From assembly GCA_014529385.2 (NCBI GenBank), contig CM043969.1:30586946-30646945 (forward strand): a stretch of 60,000 bases of DNA. The letters run 5' to 3'. The stretch's first letter is position 1. The number at the start of each line of letters is the position of its first letter. The notes beneath the pieces are model-generated. The model had not been told where the DNA came from and searched no databases. It was given only the letters and a program-made list of their open reading frames with translations. This DNA comes from Adiantum capillus-veneris (Eukaryota; Streptophyta; Polypodiopsida; Polypodiales; Pteridaceae). Below are positions 42,330-53,290 of the stretch, one piece after another. The position numbers were made by a program, and so were the translations under genes.

Positions 42330-43013
42330 TGTCGTGTAGCTCCGCTACCATGAAGAGAAAAAGAGCAAAGAAATGTATGATAAGCTTCTTTGAAGCCTAC
42401 ACATTTAGTAAGCAGTGGTCAGGGCTTGATAACAAGCCAAGATTAATGATTAAAGTATGTCAGATGCGGCTTTAAACGACCAAATGATGCCTTAATGATT
42501 CTAAAAAGGACTATGATTGAAGTGAGCACAGATGGGATATTATGATCTAGAACTGCAGTTCTTGATGAGCTCTATTGGTCTGTCTTTACAGCTTGTTGAT
42601 TGGAGCTACGATGAAGAAGTTATGGTAGTTTAAAATTCAAGTCGATAGCAGATCCGTACCGGATTGGGTAACTGCAGCTAAGGTGATAGAAATGAAATGA
42701 ATGCACGGGCCAAAAGTGCTCACTTTGTGGAGTGCGTCGTTCTTTTCAGATCAGCGAATCAGAGTTTTGGTTTTGCCAAGATATTAGTCATTAAAGATTC
42801 ACCAGGGGCCGGCTCTGTACCAGTTCAATCCTCTCGATCGGAATGCTATCTGGGATTTTTACAGGGTTTGTATGCATTTTATGTAGTTTGAGAGGTCTAT
42901 AGGAATTTATGGCTCATCAAACAGAGTCCGGCTTGCTCAGATAATACAGCTTGAGGCTGATGACAGTTGCTGGCACTGCTAGCTGGGTACTTTTGGCATC
43001 AATCGGGATGCTG

Positions 43014-43235
43014 ATATGGGCAGTAAAATTTGCGATGTTATTTTCAGTTAGGGCTAATGACAACATTGATGAGGATGGATGGCATGTATGCCTAATATGG
43101 TGCCGTTACGAACGCACAAAAAGTGCTTGAAGAGCTTCGTGTTCAGAATGTAATCTCTTGGAATGCATTGACTACGGGATATACTTACCTGGGCAGGGCC
43201 AATATGTATGCCTACTATGGTTCCCTTATGAGATA
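43014..43235 (+). pseudogene. PPR fragment embedded in the 5' LTR
   Basis: The sense strand reads DADMGSKICDVIFS, a stop, then after a short gap MYA-stop-YGAVTNAQKVLEELRV and QNVISWNALTTGYTYLGRAN. These are the same helices in the same order as the array at 0.1-3.8 kb (DMGTKI ... MYAKCG ... KAQKVLEEL ... RNVxSWNALIAGY). Stops and an indel rule out function. The same fragment lies at 48016-48245, so it was part of the LTR when the element transposed. Confidence 0.72.
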
Positions 43236-44265
43236 ATCCGCCCGCCCAAAGGCCAACGGCATGGCCGCCCATTGTAAATAAGGTTACCCTAAAAACAATA
43301 GGTAAGTGTGAACCAAGAGAAGAAAAAGCTTCATGGCGGGCAGCGAGAAGCGATGCAGGGAAAAAAAAACAGCTCATAGCCAGCTCGGGGCGCGTCGTAT
43401 GAGCATACTCATGAAACGAGATAGCATCCGCAGCCCAAGGCGAACGATTTCGGCGCCAGTCCCGCCTATTTCCATGCTATCCAAACCTCGGCCCTGCCAC
43501 ATCATCAACGCCGTTTCCACAACGACGGCGCCGTCGTTGCATAATTAGTAAAAACGTTTTTAGGGAATAAAACGAGGGGGGATAATAACAAAGAAGGAGG
43601 AAGGGAAAGAAAGAGGTTGGAAGGCAAGCTTGGGGCAACCTCCCTCTCTCTCTCTCTCTCTCTCTCTCGCTTGAAGAACTTGGAGACGCGGCGTACTCTC
43701 TCTCTCTATCGGGCTTGCCCAAAAAGCCTACCTCTCTCCGAGCTAGAGAAGGGGCAAGAAGAAGGAGTCGAAGTCGAGCTAGATAAAGAGGCCGGGAAGC
43801 AAGGGTAATCTCTCTCTCGGCTCTTGAGAAGAAAAGGGAGATGGAGAAGGGCATCGAGCAAGGAGGATAGCAAAGAGAAGGGCAAGCAAAATAGGGAAGG
43901 AGATTGAAACTTTTTCGAAGCAACTAACGTGGGAAATTTAAAGTAAGCAAAAGCAAGCTTGAGAAGGAGAACTCGGTGGAAGTAGAAGAAGCACAGGACG
44001 AGCTTGGTCGAGGCAACCAAGCAAGGGATAAAGTTTTGGCTAGCAATTGAAGAGCAAGAAGAAGTTAAAAGCTGTGAGTGGCGATTAATCCAGTGCAAAG
44101 CATAAGGAGCAGGAAGTTACAGAATAATTGACAAAATTGAAGCTTCTGGAATCTAAGGGAACTCAAAGCAGATGAAGAGACAAGAGATAATTACCATCAC
44201 ATCATCGACTACAGATTGATTAAATAATTATTAAGCCCCGATGTCGTTAATGGCCCGGTTAATTC

Positions 44266-44272
44266 TATAAAG
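44266..44272 (+). promoter_or_regulatory. Possible TATA box in the 5' LTR
   Basis: TATAAAG in 'ttctataaagcgggag', conserved in the 3' LTR near 49262. It lies only ~235 bp from the LTR end, which would leave a short transcribed LTR part. Positional inference only. Confidence 0.3.
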
Positions 44273-44504
44273 CGGGAGTTTAAACTCCTAGTTAGCAAAT
44301 GATCCAAGTGATGGCGCTGTTAACAGCCCGCTATGCCTAAATATTAAGTTGTACTCAAACTTATTAATCGATTAATTTATGATTGCGGTGATTGCTAGAG
44401 TCAGTTGCATCAGTGTCTCTTGTTCTTTCTCTTTCACACCTCCCACAGCCAGAGGCCCGGCGCCTGCCCAGCTGATGTAGCGAACACTTATCCCCCGACA
44501 TCTT

Positions 44505-44520
44505 TGGTGAACCCGATGCA
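44505..44520 (+). other. Primer-binding site of the pol-less element
   Basis: TGGTGAACCCGATGCA, four bases after the 5' LTR; TGG matches a tRNA CCA-3' end. The tRNA is not identified. Confidence 0.6.
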
Positions 44521-45594
44521 AAACGAGCCGTGGTGGGAGGTAAAGATGGATAATTTAGAGCAGATAATGAAGATGATTGCATAATTAAGTGCGAACGGTT
44601 TTGATGATAAGTCAACAGTTCCAGATTTTTTGAAGATTCTTGAATTGGTTCAAGGATATTTGCTTGAAATGGAGACCGTAAAGAAGAAAACCAAATGGAT
44701 GAAGCTTTGGATGCAGCTCTAGATGCAGTATACGATGAGAGACGACTCTTTGATGGATACGATCCAGATGGCTACCTAGAGTGCTATGAGCTGGAGACCA
44801 AGGTAAGAGGGATATCAGAAGAATTGATGATAATGTTTTGAGCAGTTAGTGAGTTCAGATGTTAAGGAGCAGATTCAAGAGGTTACCAAAGTTTGCAACA
44901 ACGACTGGGAGTATTTCAAAGAAGCTATTGTGCAAGTACTTTATGAGCAGTATGAAAGCTATCAAGAACAGAGTGCAAGTCTACGGGGCTACGCAGATAT
45001 CTGAGGACAAGTACGATCAAAGTTAGAAGCTATGATTGATGAGTTTATTGTGCAGGATGCTACCTTCTTACAAGCTAATGATGAAGACATAGTCAAAGTT
45101 GTGTATGCAAAGTTGCGTTTTGCAGATGCCATTCATGAAGAAGAAGGCTCTGAGGGTGAGTCTCTACAGCCTCAAACTACGCAGGGTGAATTTTTCAAAT
45201 AACATGTACCTGTAGTACAGGAAGAAAAGAAATCATGGGATCAAGACAATGAATTGGCTAAAGCTCAGGAAGATGTGCAGGTGAATGAGTGCAACCATAT
45301 TCAGGTAGACATGCAAGAAGATTCAGTTATAGCTAATACTTTTGCTACTGAACCAGAATTAGAGCAAAATGATACTGCTACATATTCTACCATAGAGCTG
45401 ATTGAAGAAACTGGTGTACAAGCAAAGAGTTGATTAATGATACAGATGTCATAGGTCAAAGCAGGGCTGCTGTTGAGATAAACAGGACCATGGTTTTTGA
45501 TATACCAGATTTATCAAATTTGGTGGTACCAGATTTTGAGGACTTGGATAAGCAAGAGTATGTGCGTGATTCAGAGGGGGTGTAGACTCCTTCA

Positions 45595-46011
45595 TTGACA
45601 ATTTTTTGTGAAGCACAACTACCAAATTGGAAAATTGATCTTGAACGTGATTATGATGATTCAGAGGGGGCACACACTCCTTCGACATGCTTCTGTGACC
45701 TAGAGTTATCGATCTGGCAGACTAATCCTAAATTTGATGATGGTGATTTAGAGAGGGAGCAAACTTTTCCTCTATCAAGAATTTGTGAGATAGGACCCAC
45801 ACTATGGAAAAATGATTATGGAATTGATGATGATGATTCAAAGAGGGTGCATAGTGAAGTGCAATCTCTTGATGTTGAATATGATCGGTTTCATTTTGTT
45901 GATGATACAGACAGGGCAATAGATGAAATTTTCAATGTGCATGTTGAACTTTGTGCTACAGAAGTGCAAACATATTTGGATGAGGTGAAAGACTTAAAGA
46001 GCAGTTTATAG
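45595..46011 (+). CDS. Unrecognised acidic repeat ORF (138 aa)
   Basis: The longest open frame in the interior of the pol-less element. It consists largely of three imperfect ~30-residue units (about residues 1-30, 31-60, 61-88) ending in acidic clusters. A fourth, with a stop (GV-stop-TP), lies just upstream, so the original repeat tract was longer. The remainder (VQSLDVEYDRFHFVDDTD, then HVELCATEVQTYLDEVKD) is non-repetitive. No signal peptide or membrane segment. It could be the remains of a Gag or of a captured host protein. Confidence 0.35.
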   Translation: MTIFCEAQLPNWKIDLERDYDDSEGAHTPSTCFCDLELSIWQTNPKFDDGDLEREQTFPLSRICEIGPTLWKNDYGIDDDDSKRVHSEVQSLDVEYDRFHFVDDTDRAIDEIFNVHVELCATEVQTYLDEVKDLKSSL

Positions 46012-46025
46012 CAGATGCATTTAGT

Positions 46026-46358
46026 ATGCATGTCACATGTGGAAATCTTAGTTTACAGCAACCTGAGATGTACAAGATGGAGGAACCTTCTTTAGTGGTG
46101 GACCTAGACCTTATGTGCTTATTGGACGAAGCTTTGGAAGGGTTCTCAAACACAAATGCTAAGGATACCAATCAATTCAAAATCATGCATGAGCAAGTTT
46201 GTGCAAATTTAGTAGACGATGAACTTATGCAGTTGTTAGATGATGCACTACTTGATTTTGAGCCTCTACAAGATAGAGAATTGTTTTCAGATGCATCTTT
46301 TGAGCCTAATGAAGAGGATTTTACCAAATACTTGATGCATTCAAATATTCATGATTGA
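46026..46358 (+). CDS. Unrecognised acidic ORF (110 aa)
   Basis: A 110-codon frame that continues the preceding ORF after a frame change. It carries two related segments, LDLMCLLDEALEGFSNTN and DELMQLLDDALLDFEPL, spaced about 42 residues apart, which suggests an internal duplication of a short amphipathic helix. No family is recognised; it probably belonged to the same reading frame as 45595-46011 originally. Confidence 0.3.
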   Translation: MHVTCGNLSLQQPEMYKMEEPSLVVDLDLMCLLDEALEGFSNTNAKDTNQFKIMHEQVCANLVDDELMQLLDDALLDFEPLQDRELFSDASFEPNEEDFTKYLMHSNIHD

Positions 46359-47328
46359 AATTTCAATACTAGTGAGAGTGAAGGTGCACTGAATGATTTT
46401 ACTAGTGATTGATGATCGACTTTGGATAAGCCAGTTGCACAGGGGATATGGCAGTATCTAGTGCTACCTGATGCTATATGAAATCTGACGTTACCCTATG
46501 ATGATGTAGGGGATTTTGAGCTAGCTTTTGACCCAGGAGCTGACAGGTATATGCATGGTCCTAGGCAATTGCCTTATATGCCATATGATCCAGGTAGTTT
46601 GAATGAAGATTTGTGGGTTAATTTGTGTTTATGCTCTACGGATTGGAAACTTTTGTATTATCTCTATGATCCTGGAGGATGGTGCAATTTTTTTAAAGGA
46701 GTGCTCATAGTTGGGCAAATGATTAGTTTTTCATTTGATAACGGGGGCTACTGAAGTGCAAGTTACAGATTTGAAAAGTACCAGCTATCTGTTGTAGGAG
46801 GTTGCATGGTACAAGGTTTCTTTCCTAGATTACACTACGTTAGAAGAGTTTTTCGTTTATGCAGTCAATCAGATTACCTGGCTAGCTTCTAGTTGATTTC
46901 TTTGGACAATTGATGAAGTATCTTCACATCTTTTGAGTTGGTTCTACTACCAGAACTTGAAGTAAAGGACTTGGCAACCATTCCGTGTGCAAACAAAGTA
47001 AGGCATACTTGAGCTTGACAGGGTACCTTAAAGAGAGCTAAATGTTCAAGCCGTGTGCATCATTAACTGGAGCACTTGAGTCTGGCGGGATTCACTAAAC
47101 AAGTTATCCATAATTGAATGCTTTGAAGATACGGCAGATACGGTTCAAATATTTTTGATGGGAAACTACCTAATGCTTACGCTAGAACATTGATGATAGG
47201 GTATAAGCCTTATTTTCTTATTCATATGTTTACCAGTAATGTGAGTTTGATGATGGAAAGAATTTAAGGTACCTTTAGCAGATGCAGATGGAAGTGCAGT
47301 TGGCACTGACCGGAGGCTATGTAGGTTT

Positions 47329-47340
47329 AGAGGGGGTGGA
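47329..47340 (+). other. Polypurine tract of the pol-less element
   Basis: AGAGGGGGTGGA directly before the 3' LTR start TGTCATG at 47341, with a single T interrupting the purines. Confidence 0.75.
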
Positions 47341-49487
47341 TGTCATGCAGCTCCATTTCCATGAAGAGAAAAAGAGCAAAGAAATGTAAGTTGATTTTCT
47401 TTGAAGCCTACACATTTAGTAAGCAGTGGTGAGGGCTTGATAACAAGCCAAGCTTAATGATTAAAGTATGTCAGATGAGGCTTTAAACGGCCAAATGATG
47501 CCTTAATGATGCTAAAAAGGACTATGATTGAAGTGAGCACAGATGGGATATTATGATCTAGAACTGCAGTGCTTGAAGAGATCTATTGGCCTGTCTTTAC
47601 GGCTCGTTGATTGGAGCTACAATGATGAAGTTATGGTAGTTTAAAATTCAAGATGATTAGCAGATCCGTACTGGATTGGGAAACTACAGCTAAGATGATA
47701 GAAATGAAATGAATTCACGGGCCAAAAGTGCTCACTTTGTGGAGCGCGTCGGTGTTTTCAGATCAGCGCGACCGGAGTTTCGGTTGGCAAGATATTAGCC
47801 ATTAAAGATTCACCACGGGCTGGCTCCGTACCAGTTCGGTCCTCTCGATCGGAATGCCATCTGGGATTTTTACAGGGTTTGTATGCATTTTATGCAGTTT
47901 GAGAGGTCTATAGGGATTTATGGCTCATCAAAAAGAGTCCACCTTGCTCAAATAATACGGCTTGAGGCCGATGACAGCGGACACTGCTAGCTGGGTACTT
48001 TTGGCATTATTCGGGATGTTGATATGGGCAGTAAAATTTTCGATGTTATTGTCAGTTAAGGGCTAATGAGAGAATCGATGAGGATGGCTAGCATGTATGC
48101 CTAATATGGTGCCGTTACGAAAGCACAAAAAGTTCTTGAAGAGCTTCGTGTTCGGAATGTAATCTCTTGGAATGCATTGACTGCGGGATATACTTACCTG
48201 GGCAGGGCCAATATGTATGCCTAATGTGGTTCCCTTATGAGAGAAGCCACCGGCCCAAAGGCCAAGGGCATGGCTGCCCATTGTAAATAAGGCTACCCTA
48301 AAAACTTTAGGTAAGTGTGAACCAAGAGAAGAAAAAGCTTCATGGCCGGCAAGTAGGCAGTGAGAAGCACCGCAGGGGGGAAAAACATCTCATAGTGATC
48401 TCGGGGCGCGTCGTACGAGCATACTCATGAATCGAGATAGCATCCGCAGCCCAGGGCGAACAATTTGGGCACCAGTTCCGCCTATTTCCATGATGGCCAA
48501 ACCCTGGCCCTGCCATGTCATCGGCACCATTCCCGCAACAATGGTGCCGTCGTTGCATAATTTGTAGAAAACTTTTTAGGGCATAAAACAAGGGGGGATA
48601 ATAATGAAGAAGGAGGAAGGAAGAGAAAGAGGTTGGAAGGAAAGCTTGGGGCAACCTCCCTCTCTCTCTCTCTCTCTCGATCTTGAAGAACTTGGAGACA
48701 CAGCGTACTCTCTCTCTATCAGGCTTGCACAAAAAGCCTACCTCTCTCCGATCTAGAGAAGGGGCAAGAAGAAGAAGTCGAAGCCGAGCCAGATAAAGAG
48801 GCCGGGAAGCAAGGGTAATCTCTCTCTCGGCCCTTGAGAAGAAAAGGGAGATGGACAAGGGCATCGAGCAAGGAGGATAGCAACGAGAAGGGCAAGCAAA
48901 ATAGGGAAGGAGATTGAAGATTTTTCAAAGCAACTAAGGTGGGAAACTTAAGGTAAGCAAAAGCAACTCGGTCGAAGTAGAAGAAGCACAGGACGAGCTT
49001 GGTCGAGGCAACCAAGCAAGAGATAAAGTTTCAGCTAGCAATTGAAGAGCAGGAAGAAGTTAAAAGCTATGAGTAGCGATTAAGCCAGTGCAAAGCATAA
49101 GGAGCAGGAAGTTGTGGAATAATTCACAAAATTGAAGCTTGCGGAATCTAAGGGAACTCGAAGCAGATGAAGCGATAAGAGATAATTACCATCACCGTCA
49201 TCGACTAGAGATTGATTAAATAATTATTAAGCCCCGGTGTCGTTAACGGCTTGGTTAATTCTATAAAGTGGGAGCTTAAACTCCTAGTTAGCAAATGATC
49301 CAAGTGATGGTGCTGTTAACATCCCGCCTTGGCTAAAGATTAAGTTGTACTCAAACGTATTAATCGATTAATTGATGATTGCGGTGATTGCCAGAGTTAG
49401 TTGCATCAGTGTCTTTTGTTCTTTCTCTTTCACACCTCCCACAGCTAGAGGCCCGCAGATCACATAACGAACACTTATCCCCCGACA
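47341..49487 (+). repeat. 3' LTR of the pol-less element (2,147 bp)
   Basis: Starts TGTCATGCAGCTCC, ends TATCCCCCGACA, and aligns with 42330-44500 throughout. The differences include scattered substitutions, a 13-bp loss near 48968 and an altered stretch near 49457. The PPR segment is at 48016-48245. Confidence 0.88.
48016..48245 (+). pseudogene. PPR fragment embedded in the 3' LTR
   Basis: The counterpart of 43014-43235: DVDMGSKIFDVIVS, a stop, then MYA-stop-YGAVTKAQKVLEELRV and RNVISWNALTAGYTYLGRAN. It is closer to the PPR consensus than the 5' LTR copy at three positions (KAQ, RNV, TAGY), so those changes in the 5' copy probably came after insertion. Confidence 0.72.
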
Positions 49488-50130
49488 ACGCATTCTGAAC
49501 GGGAGATCTCTCCCTATTCTAGGGTGTGTTTTGGCTAGGTTTTCAACTTTGAACACCTGCTGTGGTGGGGTTGGATATCATTTCAATAGTTTCATAAGTT
49601 AAGAACTTAGTAGGCGTGCTGAAAAAATGTGTTGGTATGTAGTCTACGTTAGGGGTAAACATGTAGTTTTGTGTGTTCCAAAATGTTCAAAAGTCTAACA
49701 TGAGGACTCTCCCTATTCTATCCCGTAGTAGCTATGTGCTTTTCAAGATACTCATGCAAGTTGGAAATCTGGCTCATAACTTCATGGACAGTTGTGCCAA
49801 GGTTTTCTTGCATTATTCCAGTACCTTCATAAATTCTGCAAACTGGTTATGTCTCTTTGTTGTGGTTACTCCTTTAAAGTCCTCAAGTAAGTTTTACATT
49901 GAGTTACCATTTAGCTACACGTGGCTGCAAATGGACAACAATGTTGAAAATCAAGATGTTTCTCTTGGTTTCATTGAGCCTCCTCATTGCACCAAGTATC
50001 AGTCATATGGACAATTAGCTCGCGTATGGGATGCCAATACGGAAAACATCAGTGTTCTTACGAAGATATTACCACTTGTGTTTTCGAGGACGAAAACGCT
50101 TCTCCAAGGGGGGAGTAATTTCAGAACAAG
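49488..50130 (+). pseudogene. Chromovirus pol tail (right of the nested element)
   Basis: The end of this stretch (about 50084-50118) reads in one frame VFEDENASPRGE and is followed by a purine run CCAAGGGGGGAG. At the DNA level it closely matches the chromodomain end and polypurine tract of the satellite chromovirus (FIFEDKNHSPRGG, CCAAGGGGGGG). It is therefore the 3' end of a related element, presumably the one whose integrase begins at 42.09 kb. A 205-codon frame (49673-50290) spans the region, but I find no domain in it and treat it as chance. The LTR after 50120 is not recognised. Confidence 0.45.
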
Positions 50131-51055
50131 GATCCTAAGCCGGGGGGTCAGGGACCTCAGGCGGGGTCTTGGAATGGACCAGTGTGGATTGGGTATCCAT
50201 ATTATGGCTAGGGCTAGGTGCCGGTCTATACATAGGGTGGTAGGGAGGTGTATCTGGTATCATAGTCTACTAGGCCTTTCAACAATGTAAGTGTTTGTAC
50301 ATAGCCATACACGATGGCTCTAGGATGAGAATGGAAGATATGCATGGGGTAAAAAAATGTGGTGCAAGATGTGGGTTCAGACCCATATGTTTAGGGGTTG
50401 TTGATGAAAAGGTTAGTTTAAAGCTTCGTGGTCTAAACAAAAGAAGTTGAAGAAGACACACTTTGTCTTTGACAGTGAAACCTCGTAGTTTTGACACTAC
50501 GTTGTCTTAGATTGATGGCTCTTTTTTTTATCCGAGTTATCCTATGGGCGAGAGGTTTTGGTCTCCATTTCAAATGACTTCTTTTGGTTGTTAATGGTGT
50601 GATTGTATTGCTTTCTTTGTTGTGACAAAAGTTCTAGCTTTTTTTGTTTGGGTTTGGTGTTGGTTGAGGTGGCATAGATTTAATTTTAGTACGATGTCAT
50701 TTGGGTATCCATATTTTTTTTGGATGGGCTTGCATATTAAACTCTTTTACCCATATTGTTTTTATTACCTTTGTAAAACACTGTGGTATAGGTTAAGGTA
50801 CTGGTAGAAGTGGTTCCCATATGTAATTTGACTGTGCGAGTGGTGTGGAGAAAGAAGTGTTACCTAACATGAGTTGTAAGGTATCATTTTGCCAAATTGG
50901 TGTGGCTTTATAAGTGCACATCCATGGCACACCGCGAGTTACTGCTCCATTAAGATTTGTATCCGTAAATACATGAAATTGATGAGGATAAGCATTGCCA
51001 TCAAATAGTTGGGGTCCCCTATAGGACATGCATTCATGAGGTATTTTTAAAACCC

Positions 51056-51059
<4 letters not shown>

Positions 51060-51093
<34 letters not shown>
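51060..51093. repeat. CA microsatellite
   Basis: About 17 CA units. Confidence 0.95.
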
Positions 51094-51095
<2 letters not shown>

Positions 51096-51907
51096 CACGT
51101 ACCATGAATTAAAAGAACCCTTTTCCTTCATAAACTTGTAACTTTTTTTCAATTTACCATCTTTTAACCCCTATTGTAGGAGTTATTTTTTAGCTCTTTG
51201 GTATATAGAAAACCCTTCCAGGTGAACTCATGAGTTAGAATTACATATTTTGAGGTGGAACCTCAATCCCTTGCTATTTGTATTATAGCTAGACACATTA
51301 GCAACCTTAGAGATCCAATGATTCAAGGAGACGCACTTGATATTGATCAATTGAAGATCGCCTAGAAAGATGCAACACTTTCCCCTCTCTAGAACTATTT
51401 TCAAACAAGTGCATGCATAAGAATTGAGTATGCATAGATTCTTTCCCATTTTTGCAAACTTGTGGTATATCTTGCTTCAACACTGCAATCCAACCTTAGA
51501 ACATTCTACAATTAGCCCAAGAACTTAGGGGTGAATATCTTAGGTCCGTGGCATTGGAAGGGTGAGAACAGACCCCTATTGATTTGAAGGGCCAAAGTAA
51601 CTTGTCTTTCTAAGTGGTCTTGGGTATGACAGTGGACCTCCAAAGGAATGGAGGTAATGGTAGAGTGCAAATGAGAGAGATTGGGAGAGATAGAATGCAA
51701 AGGATAGGTTTGAGGTGTATACTGCTTAAATGAAAATTTTTAGGCTTCCTTGCACACTTTAAAGGATCCAGAGCTCACATCCATTCTTCTTGATAAGGGA
51801 AATTTCCCACACTATTTCCCCATAGCTCATGGGGATTGGTGGAGGTTTTCCATGCCCCTTCTTCTTTGCCAGTGAAATTTCCCACACTTTGTCCCTGCCT
51901 TTTTGAA

Positions 51908-51912
<5 letters not shown>

Positions 51913-51969
<57 letters not shown>
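51913..51969. repeat. GA microsatellite
   Basis: About 28 GA units. It produces Glu/Arg- or Ser/Leu-repeat frames that are not genes. An imperfect direct repeat flanks its left side ('gaaatttcccacacta' near 51800, 'gaaatttcccacactt' near 51877). Confidence 0.95.
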
Positions 51970-51972
<3 letters not shown>

Positions 51973-52965
51973 CATGAATACATCATGCAAGGAAACAATC
52001 CACATCGCCACTTCCCCTTGCATGCTTCATGCGTCTTGCCAAGGTTGCTCCTCCATCCCATTTCTCAAGGGGCAAGAGGGAGAGAGCCTTGAGCTTTGAT
52101 ACTATGAAAGACAAACAAGACCTAGCACATGACATTCTTCACTCCACAGCCACACCCTGTTTATAGATTCCTAGCTTATCTTTAAGAGTACCCGAACCTT
52201 TCATACCTAGAATAGGAACTTTCCCTTGGTCCTATCATTGCCCTAAAAAAATAGATACTTGCATAATATTGAGCATCCACGTGTATGTTTAGTGTTTTTC
52301 AACAATTTAACAAAATTGGCATGATAAAATTATGTCCATCCACACGGCGAAGACACCCTTTCTCCACATGATTTGCATTGATTCTTAGCTTTTAAATAAA
52401 CAAGTCCACTATATGTCTTTTTTTTTTGCCTTCAGTTTTTTCTTTTGGATAATGCACTCAATAATTCATAAGATTTGAAATACAATTGCCTCTATTTAGT
52501 TCATAATTTAAAGTCTAGCAAAAAGTGTGACAAAGAATAAGATGGTTTAGAGTGAGTTGATGGGATGGAAGCACGAAATAATGGTTGTAAAGAATCTTAT
52601 AAATAGGTTGCGTACTCTTTTGGTTGATCCAAAACAACTTAGTTCATACTCACTAGAGCTACATATGAATTTCAAAACACTTATTTTTTCTGTTTGCTTC
52701 AAGATGTAGGGCAGCTGAGCCATTAGGTCTCCCCAATCTTAGAAAAATAAAAATTCTTTCAAAACATATTAAGTGCTTAAGTGAAGGGTGAGTTTAGAAA
52801 ATGAAAAGTCAGATGAAGGTGGAAAGTCAAAAGATGAATGAAGTGGAAAGTCAAAAGACAAACGAAGATGGAAAGTGGAAAGACCTTTTGTGTCCATATA
52901 AATAGGTGTTTCTTTGCTCTTTCATTTCTCCTTTAGTGTTTTCTTCTAAGTTCTCTTTAGCATTT

Positions 52966-52976
52966 CCTCTCTCTCC

Positions 52977-53016
<40 letters not shown>
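52966..53016. repeat. Compound CT/CA microsatellite
   Basis: A CT tract, broken once by CCC, passes directly into about ten CA units. Confidence 0.92.
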
Positions 53017-53290
53017 GTTGTATTCATCTTTCTTAGGTAATATTGTTGCAAATCTACGTGCTTCGTCATTTCCTATCACTACATGCTATAGATTAACGCA
53101 CCGTTTTTCTTGTTTTTGAGTGGAATCTTTGAGTTAAGAGCACCTTTTAATTTTTTTGAAGCCATTAGGTTAGTAATACCTTTTAATTTTTTTAAGACAT
53201 AATGAAGCCTAGCACTAGATAAAAGTAATACAATAAGTGAAAAAGACCCACAAACAAATTTGAGAGGACATATGTCCCACTCATCGACAT

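Larger units (their letters stand above)
42330..44500 (+). repeat. 5' LTR of the pol-less element (2,171 bp)
   Basis: Begins TGTCGTGTAGCTCC and ends TATCCCCCGACA. TGTCG/CGACA form inverted termini. It contains a PPR-like segment (43014-43235), a CT tract (about 43643-43669) and a purine-rich region after 43560. Long - strand frames such as 43477-43923 arise from the CT/GA-rich sequence. Confidence 0.88.
44521..47328 (+). pseudogene. Degenerate acidic coding region of the pol-less element
   Basis: Shifting + frames encode Asp/Glu-rich sequence, beginning near 44550 with MDNLEQIMKMI and continuing through FIVQDATFLQANDEDIVKVV near 45050-45110. Frame 45595-46011 (138 codons) contains tandem ~30-residue units, each with a Cys-Glu or Cys-Asp, a Trp and an acidic run: LPNWKIDLERDYDDSEGAHT, then LELSIWQTNPKFDDGDLERE, then GPTLWKNDYGIDDDDSKRVH. 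Frame 46026-46358 has two related pieces, LDLMCLLDEALEGF and DELMQLLDDALLDF. I recognise no known family. No Gag knuckle or enzymatic motif is visible. Confidence 0.55.
42330..49487 (+). mobile_element. Pol-less LTR retrotransposon carrying PPR fragments in its LTRs
   Basis: A 7.2-kb element with ~2.15-kb LTRs ending TGTC...GACA, a TGG-starting primer-binding site, a purine tract before the 3' LTR, and a 4-bp target duplication. The 2.84-kb interior encodes only degenerate acidic sequence; no Gag knuckle, protease, RT or integrase is seen, so it must have moved with proteins from another element. LTRs differ by roughly 7% in a ~430-bp stretch compared by eye. Each LTR includes about 220 bp related to the PPR family at 0-4.7 kb. 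Pol-less elements of this layout are called LARD-like or non-autonomous LTR elements. Confidence 0.85.
50131..53290. other. Unassigned AT-rich region with microsatellites
   Basis: No protein domain recognised. A G-rich stretch at 50133-50240 (GPVWIGYPYYG-like in one frame) is the only compositional exception. Three microsatellites are listed separately. Short frames on both strands are explained by them or are chance. Confidence 0.45.

Noticed and set aside
43477-43923. 148-codon - strand frame and its counterpart at 48340-48864
   Set aside because: It lies within LTRs and is driven by CT/GA-rich sequence giving Ser/Leu/Arg runs. Conservation between the copies is explained by LTR identity.
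49673-50290. 205-codon open frame, the longest outside recognised elements
   Set aside because: No domain or compositional signal. Part of it is an out-of-frame reading of the chromovirus tail (the coding frame there gives FEDENASPRGE), so it is probably a chance frame.
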